Source of the DNA: Nemertoderma westbladi
Taxonomy: Eukaryota; Xenacoelomorpha; Nemertodermatida; Nemertodermatidae
Direction: 5' to 3'
DNA length: 52,265 nucleotides
Assembly: GCA_032718475.1 (NCBI GenBank)
Contig: JAUCBJ010002249.1
Span: forward strand, 1-52,265
Shown: in pieces, positions 44,162 to 52,265 of the stretch
Layout of the letters: every line of letters starts with the position of its first letter
Position numbering within the stretch: position 1 is the first letter of the stretch
Program-made: the position numbers and the translations under genes
The notes under the pieces: model-generated
What the model saw: the letters and a program-made list of their open reading frames with translations, nothing else
Told to the model about the DNA's origin: nothing
Database searches by the model: none

Positions 44162-45036
44162 GTAAGTTAAACCCATTTCTTAGTAGATCTGTGGTGTTTC
44201 GATCATATGCAATACAGAATTCATGCCATTCCATTTCGTGAACCTCAAAATTGATTGGAGGCCTATATTAGTTAATATATACCAGTACAAGCCTGTATCT
44301 GTGTTGTTTACACAGTTACATTTATATTGTTACAAACGATGACCAATGATTAATTGTTAATAATAATTATTTGTCTCTAAAATGTAATTACCACTCCACT
44401 ACATAGTTACAAAACCGAAAACCTAATAGAGCTATAGTAGCTGAAACCGAAATTATAGAGTTTATGGAAATCCTTGAAATTCCCGAAACTGACTTTCAGA
44501 CTAGTTATAGTTCCCCGATTCGACGATCTGGTGGGAAAATAGTTGGATGTGGATGTTGTACTTCTAGACAACTAAAAGAACCCGTTTGATTTCCTTTAGA
44601 AATAATACCTAAATAAAGAAACACAGGAGTTGGGAGATTCGCTGGATCTGCGCTTGCTTTCTTTGGCATCTATCCCTCTGCAAGCATCACAATGACAGAT
44701 GCTCAATCTCCATGTGTAGTGTCAAGGAGGAATCCTAACTCTGGCAGACTATCTTCCTCTACCGATTTTCCCCAATGGATATACCATTGTTTCCATCTAT
44801 ACTCCACTTCTACTGCTACAATCTAAATGTAAACTATCCCACTTTAATTCGATGCAGAACATACAAAATACATGCAACTCGCTTCGCTTGATCCAAGTTG
44901 GCTTTTAGTTTTTGTGATTGTATATTGTCTTGGCCTCATTGGGCATCGGGAGTCATGGCTATACTACACCAACATGGTAGCAGGTCCAACTGTTGAGTAC
45001 TGGAATACTTGATCTCGTTCAGTTTGAGTATCGATT
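44162..45036. other. PLD intron, no gene
   Basis: Intronic sequence with no ORF of interest. No repeats recognised before the LINE at 45037. Confidence 0.5.
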
Positions 45037-45722
45037 ACTACTACTAGGATCGGCATGCTGCATTGCAGCTGCATTTTTAAGAATGCTGTGCTGCTTGTCG
45101 ACAAAATTGCCCCACCACAACTCCCTAACACCCATGACATTTGCTTGATCATCCACATCTTCAAGGTCTGTGTCCTTTAAGATGCGTCTCACGAAAGTCA
45201 TGGGCTGTCCACCATGCTTATTCACTACATGAGGTTGCCAAAGCTCGAGAATATGCACTGCCTGGTCCTCAAGGCGAAAGCAATGTCCTGCAAAGCATAG
45301 GTGGCTTTGTTCTAGTGTCAAGCTTGGGGGAACCAATGAGACACCTCCAATGAGATATATAGTGTCTGGTTGGAGATATGGGTGGAACCAATGAGACACC
45401 TCCAATGTTATATAGTGTCTGGTTGGAGATGTGGCGGAACCAATGAGACACATCCAATGTTATATAATGTCTGGTTGGAGATGAGTGCGGAACCAATGAG
45501 ACACCTCCAATGTTATATAGTTTCTGGTTGGGGATGTGGCGGAACCAATGAGACACCTCCAATGTTATATAGTGTCTGGTTGGAGATGTGTGCGGAACCA
45601 ATGAGACACCTCCAATGTTATATAGTGTCTGGTTGGGGATGTGGCGGAACCAATGAGACACCTCCAATGTTATATAGTGTCTGGTTGGAGATGTGTGCAC
45701 TGTAGTTGACACAGTGTATCGG
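45037..45722 (-). mobile_element. 5'-truncated LINE (RTE-like) with internal minisatellite
   Basis: Minus-strand piece of the same LINE family as 6841-7906, with HCFRLEDQAV, ILELWQP, GGQPMTFVRRILKDTD and the (TAG)n tail at about 45037-45047. A segment coding for SNQTLYNIGGVSLVP is present seven times in tandem (45331-45700) where the other copy has it once. The element ends at about 45722 without an RT core. It is dead. The repeat is described separately. Confidence 0.85.
45331..45700. repeat. 52/53-bp minisatellite made from LINE RT codons
   Basis: AACCAATGAGACAC occurs at 45331, 45386, 45438, 45491, 45543, 45596 and 45648. Spacings of 52 and 53 alternate after the first, giving a 105-base dimer that is a multiple of three. 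The dimer keeps a coding-like reading in register. Confidence 0.9.
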
Positions 45723-46599
45723 TTAGCAACATGGTCAACATTGGTTTTACGTGAGTTGACATATGTTGGTTATAGGTTCCAAAGACAAAGAACCAGCTAC
45801 ATGCTGCAGACATGTATAGTATAACATGAGGGCTCTGTATTTACAGCTTCCTCGATATTCCATCTGCAGATGTGAGGTGGTTGGCTTTTGCCATCCCCCA
45901 CAGCCAGTCAGTTTTTTATTTTTCATTGGGTCGACTGAAGTACCACAAAGCAACTGTATATTACCCACAGCTTATTTGGCAACTGTTTGCTTGTCTGATC
46001 TCTAAGTACCAACAATTTATCTGTTACCTGTCCAGTGAATTTCGTGACCTTAGTAACTGTTTCAAATAATTCATAATGGCAGTTGTGAAATTATAACCCT
46101 TCACGAATAGCGACTATCATGCATATAGCATGTTTGTCTGACATTCGAACTCCAAAACAATATCACAGGCAGTGCCAAAACTCCATACCCGTGAAGTGAT
46201 GATTCTTAAGAAATGTCATGAGTGCCTATCACATGAATGTGGAATTTGAGGTGGATAAGGTGAGATATGACTGATAGATAGCCGATCCTAATTTATTTTT
46301 TAAATGTGTTGACCAGAAGGATTGATTTTTAAGCCAGGCGGTTTTCCTTTGGGAAGTGCAACCCTGAATTAGTGTCCATTATTTGGGGCATGTGGCACAT
46401 GCTGGGATTTAGGAAGGGAATGAAAGTATGAGTATCAGGTATGTGTATCAACACCATTGTTTCAGTGGCTTCATGTTGATGTGTGGCAGTGAGGCCACCA
46501 CATTTGTTTAAATAAGTCCCTCACCATAAAATTGATTATGAATGTAATATAATTGCAAAATATTTATTCAAAAAAATATTCATAAATTTAGTTTATAAT
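45723..46599. other. PLD intron, no gene
   Basis: No recognisable motif. The short ORFs here have no family features. The sequence is AT-rich toward the LINE that follows. Confidence 0.5.
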
Positions 46600-47867
46600 A
46601 AGAACAAGAACATTAATATACAAAATGCTCAAGACATATACATCGATTCTGGGAACGAGACTTTACAACTGGGCTGAGGAACATAATCTGCTACCACCAC
46701 AGCAATATGGTTTCCGCAAGTACCGGTCTACCGTAATGGCGGTAAAACATATATACCAGAGAATACAAAGCTCCTTGCGGCTACCCAGAGGTTATATATA
46801 TTGTGTCTTTGTTGATTTCCAGAAAGCGTTTGACTCCGTCAACAGAGTCAAGCTCTGCATGAAACTGTCAAGTTTTGGCGTCAGCATACAATTTATCAAT
46901 GTCATATGGGCAATCATAGCCATAAATTTCATCTGTTTCTGTCTGGGGATTTACATTCTAGAACCAATATCTCAAACAGTTGGGGTAATACAAGGCGACA
47001 AATTATCTCCTTTGTTATTTAACCTGTTTATAGCTGACCTCCCCGCTATTATAATGGTTACTGGCTGCATGGCTATAATGTCACGCTGACGACCTCATAA
47101 TTAGTGGCAAGTCCATTATGGAAGTCCAAGACGCGCTGAATATCCTTCTAGCTTATTGCAAAGAAAACGACCTTAAGGTTAATATCGGCAAAACAAAGGT
47201 TATCAAATTCAGACGCGGCGGTCGTTTAGCACACAGTGATGTACTCCGTTATGATGGGACCGAATTGGAATTCGTGTCGTCGTTCAATTATCTGGGAGTC
47301 ATATTGTCAACTAAAAATGGCGCGACCGGCCATTATAATCATTTGTATACGAAGGGCGTGGCATCGTCTATGCGGTTAGCCTCGAAACTCGATCTGAGCC
47401 GAATTTCCATGGAATCCTCGAAACGTCTTTGGAAAGTGATAATATATCCGGCTATAACATACGGTTGTACTATATTTGTAGCCCAAGACGAAATTGCAAA
47501 CCTGGATCACATCCACCGCACCAGGGCCTTCTTTTGGAAGCTCTGGTGCGGAGTTAGCAAGTACGCTTCATTGACAGCAATACTGAATGCCGTAGATAAT
47601 CCACTAGAGGGAGATATAAATATATCCCGCCTTACTGGCACCCACAGACGCGTAGCGGCCCAAATAATATGTAACGGCTATCGTCATAAGCTGTGTGATC
47701 GGCAGAAATGCTGGAGGCCCACGGTTCATTCATGTGTCTGTTGGATCTGTGACCACCCGGCAACAACCAAGGAACACTATAAATCCTGCACCAAAATCAC
47801 ACAATGCAACTCGGTCCTCCACTATGCCCTATTTTTAAATAGTTTTTATCCTGATACTCATAATTAG
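46600..47867 (+). mobile_element. Non-LTR retrotransposon RT fragment with frameshift at the active site
   Basis: The plus strand encodes an RT of a different LINE type. It reads QQYGFRKYRSTVMAV, VDFQKAFDSVNR (motif A), VGVIQGDKLSPLLFNLFIADL (motif B) up to about 47085, and then, in another frame, ADDLIISGKSI (motif C). DLKVNIGKTKVIKF, FNYLGVILS and a C-terminal Cys/His cluster (CWICDHPATTKEHYKSC) follow. The shift falls exactly at the active-site box, so the enzyme is dead. The endonuclease part is absent (5' truncated). Stop at 47865-47867. The exact clade is uncertain. Confidence 0.85.
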
Positions 47868-48020
47868 TAATTATAATAATTCATTTATTTTATTTATATA
47901 CCGCTTCAATTACTCCATATGTATGGATATGAAATTAAAATTATAATATACAAAATAAAATAATTCATAGTAATAATGGAAACAAACATAATTCTTCCAA
48001 TTATTTACAATTACTTGCAG

Positions 48021-48228
48021 GGATAATGAGGATTTCACAGTTTACATTGTCATACCCATGTTCCCAGAAGGCGATCCAATTGCAGCAGCCACCCAAGAAA
48101 TCCTCCAATGGCAATGCAGAACGATGGAAATGATGTACAAACGATTGGCTGATTGTTTGAGGACTTCAGATAGACCATGGAGGAAGAGAATTGACCGAAT
48201 ATCTACGGTTTTATTGTATAGTAAACAG
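48021..48228 (+). CDS. Phospholipase D alpha-like, exon 4 in window, with apparent frameshift
   Basis: The exon starts after TTACTTGCAG and reads [20 protein letters not shown], then [18 protein letters not shown], as in other C2-PLDs. The family motif resembling [12 protein letters not shown] appears only in another frame, shifted by one base, from about 48195 to the donor AACAG|GTATAT at 48228/48229. Only that frame joins the next exon in phase (R|EADLPED). The shift lies between about 48160 and 48195. Either the gene is disrupted in this allele or a base is missing or added in the assembly. In all other exons the frame is clean, which favours a single recent change or an error. Confidence 0.85.
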
Positions 48229-48668
48229 GTATATAATTCGATTCAGTTACCTTTCAAAATTATGAACGGGATAATCTTTTAGGCTCGTTAAGCCAAGGAA
48301 TGCCTGTTCACCACCATGGGTGATCTTCCAGAGTAAACCCTTCCACTCTGTTTACTAAAGGAAGTGCCTGTTCACCGCCATGGATGATCTTCCACAGTAA
48401 ATCCTTCCACTCTGTTTCCCAAGTTGCCTTGGCACCCTTTTATCAACCGGTTAAGGATGGAAGCCAGGGTTGGGCTAGGCTGCAGCATTTAAAGCACTGT
48501 GCCCAAACAGTGCTGCGATGGAACCATTTATTGCCTCCTGATTGGAAGCTCAGGAATGTCACAAACAGACCAAGCTGCTGCTTCTTTCAAAATAATAGCA
48601 TATAGGTTAGATGTATTGATCGTATCTTTCAGGAATTAATGCTTACTATATAATATTTTTAATTAAAG
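48229..48668. other. PLD intron 4, with a tandem repeat
   Basis: Two units of about 60 bases (about 48297-48352 and 48358-48417) share GCCTGTTCACC, CCATGG and TGATCTTCCA, and differ at several sites. A related sequence lies in reverse at about 8305-8360 in another intron of the gene. No gene otherwise. It ends with the TAATTAAAG acceptor. Confidence 0.6.
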
Positions 48669-49221
48669 GGAGGCGGATTTACCTGAAGACATCTGCGTGG
48701 GATCGACCGCAGTTGAGACAAATCTGCAGTCAACCCGTCGCTTCCCGATCTACGTTCACTCTAAGATGATGATAGTAGATGATGAAGTGGCAATCGTTGG
48801 ATCCGCCAACATCAACCAGCGATCAATGAGTGGAGGACGTGACAGTGAGATTGCGGTTGGGGCCTACCAGCCGGGACACATAGATGATGGAGCCACGGCA
48901 CCTCGTGGATCGGTCCATGGATTCCGAATGTCATTGTTCGCCGAACATTTAGGAACAGAGTTCGTGAACAACGTAGATCGTTTCCTTGAGCCCAGCGGCA
49001 TTGATTGCATCCAAACCGTTAATGAGTTAGCAGAACGCAACTGGGAGTTGTACATACAGGATGAACCCAACGACCTACCAGGACACCTAATTCCATACCC
49101 TGTAGATATCTCCCCAGATGGATTTCTGGAATATAAACCTGGATTGATTAACTTTCCTGATACTCAGGGGAACATAAAAGGAACTTGTTCAGCGATGTTA
49201 CCCGATGACCTAACGACTTAA
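48669..49221 (+). CDS. Phospholipase D alpha-like, last exon (second HKD motif)
   Basis: The last exon begins [11 protein letters not shown] and carries the second catalytic motif HSKMMIVDD (48757-48783), then [33 protein letters not shown] and the family C-terminus [17 protein letters not shown]...[10 protein letters not shown]. It stops with TAA at 49219-49221. The order matches the family without gaps. The acceptor is before 48669 in phase with the previous exon if its frame is shifted. Both HKD motifs are intact, so a functional enzyme would be made if the exon 4 frameshift is not real. Confidence 0.92.
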
Positions 49222-49978
49222 CTTGTCATTTGCATGTCCTTTCTGTGTATTGTTTACACAGTAGACGTACCATGCCATGGCATGTTTGGTCATGAGTTTT
49301 GAAGATTATTGGGATGAGTTCATGTCATTTCACGATGTGTCTGTATGTTACGAGGTACTGCATGCAAATATGGTGTGTGAGATTTGACATATAGATTTTG
49401 TTTTATTCATATATTAATTTCAATATAAGAATCTAAACATGTAACTAGCGCATTAATTAAGCTTTTAGTATATTTTCGAATTATTTATATTATTTTATGT
49501 TGAAGATAGAATTGTTTGAATTTTGTCGACTTATTTTAGATATTAAATGATTACTGCAAAATGCGTTTTAAATCAATTTAAAAAAAATGACGTTTAATGT
49601 GCTGAATCCTATATTTATATTTATATTTGAATCTATATCTATTTGGGGTGTTGTATCTCACTGTAGTCTCTATGCGGTAATTAGTCATGTCACATAGCAA
49701 GTTAAAAAAGTAGTTCTGTACAAAAGTACCGTATTGGTGTCTGTAATTACAATATTGGCACTCCATCCATCATCATATAAGCATCCATCCGTCTGGCCAA
49801 CGCGGACACAAGCCTAACTTGAAGGGAGACAGACAGCAAACTTGACAAATTAGAATTTCCCTCGCCTTTTTTCACGGTTAATTAATACATTTGTATATAC
49901 AAATATTTTAGTTTGGTGGTGGGTTTCTCATATTATTGAACAATAATAAAGTAATCACGTTCAGTGAAAAAAAAAAAT
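49222..49978 (+). other. PLD 3' untranslated region and downstream sequence
   Basis: No further gene. An AATAAA is found at 49945-49950, and several weaker AT-rich motifs occur earlier. The first degenerate unit of the nearby minisatellite appears at about 49735-49756. The boundary of the mRNA cannot be fixed from the sequence. Confidence 0.5.
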
Positions 49979-50236
49979 ATTGGCACTGGTGTCTGTAATT
50001 ACAATATTGGCAGTGGTGTCTGTAATTACAATATTGGCACTGGTGTCTGTAATTACCATATTGGCACTGGTGTATGTAATTTCAATATTGGCACTGGTGT
50101 CTGTAATCTACCATATTGGCGCTGGTGTCTGTAATTACAACATTGGTACTGTTTTCTGTAATTACAATATTGGCAGTGGTGTCTGTAATTACCATATTGG
50201 CACTGGTGTCTGTAATTACCATATTGGCACCATATT
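49979..50236. repeat. 27-bp minisatellite, about 9.5 copies
   Basis: Units start ATTGGCACTGGTGTCTGTAAT at 49979, 50006, 50033, 50060, 50087, 50115, 50142, 50169, 50196 and 50223, with few substitutions. The period is a multiple of three, which explains the open frames on both strands here. They are not genes. Confidence 0.95.
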
Positions 50237-50260
50237 GGGGGGGGGGGGGGGGGGGGGGGG
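50237..50260. repeat. Poly-G tract (24 G)
   Basis: Directly adjoins the minisatellite. Length probably unreliable. Candidate for a G-quadruplex. Confidence 0.9.
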
Positions 50261-50441
50261 TGTTTCGTAAAATCAGCACCTTGGTTAGTTGTATAAGTTA
50301 TATTTCTATACTATATGTTTCCAGTACGGTTTTTTACCCGCTTCTTATTGAATTAAATAAACTTCCTGAGATTGGTTCCCGTTTCAGTTACCCATACAAA
50401 TCAGTTACCCATACCCACTAACCCCACTAGCACCGGTTCCT

Positions 50442-50550
50442 GATGCATGATTCATGATGGACGCTACAACGAGCCACCGATGAACGAAGAACAGCTCAAG
50501 CGTGAATTAAATTATCGAAAATTCACCTCGCACTACACTCAATCAAAATG
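50442..50550 (+). pseudogene. Diverged fragment of the accessory ORF family
   Basis: About 35 codons (DGRYNEPPMNEEQLKRELNY and a few more) match the N-terminal part of the ORF at 26302 (DGRYIEPPMSQEQLARELDY) with several changes. It is outside the BEL elements, so the family is older than, or wider than, the two elements in this window. It is too short to be functional. Confidence 0.65.
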
Positions 50551-50559
50551 GTCGTATAA

Positions 50560-51810
50560 TCATAATCATAATATATAAATTTATATCGCGCCCTTTACAT
50601 AGTGGTCAAAGGCGCACATTACACATAATCTTAAAATTAATAAAAACCAATCACTGTATGAACTGAATTAAAAGAGTTAAAAACATAATTAAAAACACAA
50701 CTGAACTGAACATGAGTTCACTTAAGAAACGTGAGATTATAATTCATGTTAAAAAAATGTAACTATAATCATTGGAATTCCATTTTGAATAAATGGGTCT
50801 TTAATAGTTTCTTAAATATTTCTATCGAGGGAGATCGGCGAATGTTGATGGAAGCGAGTTCCAAATTGTTGGTGCAGCTACTGTGAAAGAACTTTTACCA
50901 TAGCTTGAAAGATTGAATTTAGGAACGCTAAGAAGGGTCAGTTCAGCGGAACGTAGTTCACGTTGCGGATGATAAGGCTGGACTAGGTCACAAAGATAAT
51001 ATGGGCCGATGTTGTGAATACATTTATAGGTCATTAGCGCAATCTTGAAATCAATCCGGCGTAGAATAGGTAGCCAATGTAGCTCTTTCAACACTGGTGT
51101 AATGTGGTCTCTTTTGCGTGTTCTTGTTAGCTTGCGTGCGGCAGAATTCTGGACATACTGCAACTTTTTAACTACCTTCCAAGGAAGACCATCATGTAAC
51201 GCATTGTTGTAATCTACTTTGCTAGAGATCAGTGCGTGGATTAAAACTTCTAGAGTCTTTTTGTTGAAGCATCGTTTAACTTTTGAGCTATTACGTAGTT
51301 GAAAAAAGGCACTACGAACTGTCGATGATATATGTTTTTCAAAGTTCATGTAAGTATCAAAAATTGCACCGATGTTTCTCGCTGAATGATTCAGATTGTC
51401 CTGCTTGTCACCTACATTGATATGTGTTGGCCTCGGCACAACTGCTCAAAACCTGGACTGGAGTAGAAGTACCTCAGTTTTATCATTATTCACCTTCAAC
51501 AGGTGGGTGGACATCCATCGTTTTATATCCTGTAGACATTCAGTAGTGACTGTAACAGCACTGGAAGTGTTTGACGGTTTGAAGGCGATATACAGCTGTG
51601 TATTGTCAGCATATAAATGATAGCAGAGCCCATGGTTCTTGATTACATTGCTGAGTAAGCGCATATATATGGTGAAAAGTAGAGGTCCAAGTACCGATTC
51701 CTGGGGTAGACCAAAGTGTAGAGTTTTCTTTTTAGAGTACGATTTACCAATCCGGACTGATTGCTGCCTTTCGGTGAGTGTTCGCGCTTTCAGACCTTTG
51801 GCAGTTTAAC
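50560..51810 (-). mobile_element. CR1/L2-like LINE, 5'-truncated
   Basis: On the minus strand the RT motif B segment (GLPQESVLGPLLFTIY, about 51710-51665), motif C YADNTQLY (YADD changed to YADN) and the typical C-terminal block (SARNIGAIFDTYMNF, LISSKVDYNNAL, ARKLTRTRKRDHITPVLK, LHWLPILRRIDFK, WNSLPSTFADL) are found. A TGA interrupts the frame near 51440-51446. The 3' untranslated part ends near 50560. A dead, moderately old copy. Confidence 0.85.
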
Positions 51811-51884
51811 CCACCAAATTAAGATGTCTTCTAGATATTAAATCAGTTTTTAGTCTATGACAAGTATTTGATTCACTACACTAG

Positions 51885-52265
51885 TCGAAACCAATCCGTG
51901 CGCGACCATTCACCCGCTGGATATTCCCGGGAGATTGGGTTCGACGGTTTAATTTTATTGCTATGTAAGCCTAATGTATTATTCGACTGACAGTATTATA
52001 TAATCTCTGACAATATTATTCACCTTCGGGAATATTAACAGTTCCTTTAGGACGTGGCGCTTTATCTATATAAACAGAGTTATGACTTAAACTACTCACA
52101 ACGATATGGCTTAATTATAATTCACATATATGGCGCATTCTTTAGGAATGCTTCTTTAACAGACTCACTCATACACAATGCTGCACAATACTGCACACTA
52201 ATCTGCCAATCTTCACTGATTTTAGTCACATATAAAAGGAACACAGGCTGACTCATGTAGGGTCT
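51885..52265 (-). repeat. Partial LTR of a diverged BEL-family element, cut by the window end
   Basis: In reverse, this matches the LTR interior at about 9310-9690: CACGTCCTAAAGGAACTGTT, CCCGGGAATATCCAGCGGGTG (TATATCC in the LTR at 9658-9675) and the GTGAATAATATT phrase, with many substitutions and small indels. It is older than the LTRs at 8583 and 15716 and lies in the other orientation. The rest is beyond the window. Confidence 0.8.

Noticed and set aside
49980-50279. Open frames on both strands across 49980-50279
   Set aside because: Produced by a 27-base repeat, a multiple of three, and a poly-G run.

Overview
The window is eukaryotic and most likely from an invertebrate animal. Evidence: a plant-type C2-phospholipase D gene split by GT-AG introns, many non-LTR retrotransposon pieces ending in (TAG)n tails, BEL/Pao LTR retrotransposons, a Polinton/Maverick-type gene cluster and several inverted-repeat elements. 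The sequence is AT-rich. No rRNA, tRNA, CRISPR array or bacterial operon was seen. The species cannot be named from the sequence.

Host gene: five exons on the + strand (2247-3123, 6634-6800, 43916-44161, 48021-48228, 48669-49221) encode the end of the C2 domain and both HKD motifs of a phospholipase D alpha-like enzyme. All splice phases fit. Exon 4 carries an apparent one-base frameshift. Upstream exons lie outside the window. Its introns hold almost all the other features.

Intron between exons 2 and 3 (6801-43915, 37 kb): an RTE-like LINE fragment sits at the splice donor inside a 51-bp target duplication. Further on is a 32.6-kb BEL/Pao element (8583-41149) with nearly identical 1236-bp LTRs and a 5-bp duplication, GATGT. 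A second BEL/Pao element of the same family (15716-28889, 1257-bp LTRs, duplication AACGC) is inserted in its protease codons. The inner copy keeps gag but has lost RT, RNase H and integrase. Downstream of pol it carries an uncharacterised ORF with CCHC-like cysteine clusters. The outer copy has gag, protease, RT, RNase H and integrase, broken by one TGA, by the inner element, by an ~86-bp LINE stub, and by ~6.5 kb of Polinton-type DNA placed between RNase H and integrase.

Polinton-type block (31756-37405, all minus strand): two related capsid-type proteins, a DDE integrase pseudogene, a small basic protein, a pX-like hydrophobic protein, a packaging ATPase, a RING-finger pseudogene and an acidic protein. 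PolB, the major capsid protein and the protease are not visible. The block is decayed although the LTRs around it are nearly identical, which suggests it was already defective when it arrived, or that it travelled as cargo of the BEL element.

Right side: a 2.1-kb element with 99-bp terminal inverted repeats directly abuts the outer BEL element (41153-43256). Beyond it are a LINE fragment whose RT codons have expanded into a minisatellite (45037-45722), another LINE RT (about 46600-47867), the last PLD exons, a 27-bp minisatellite, a CR1/L2-like LINE and part of a diverged BEL-family LTR at the window end.
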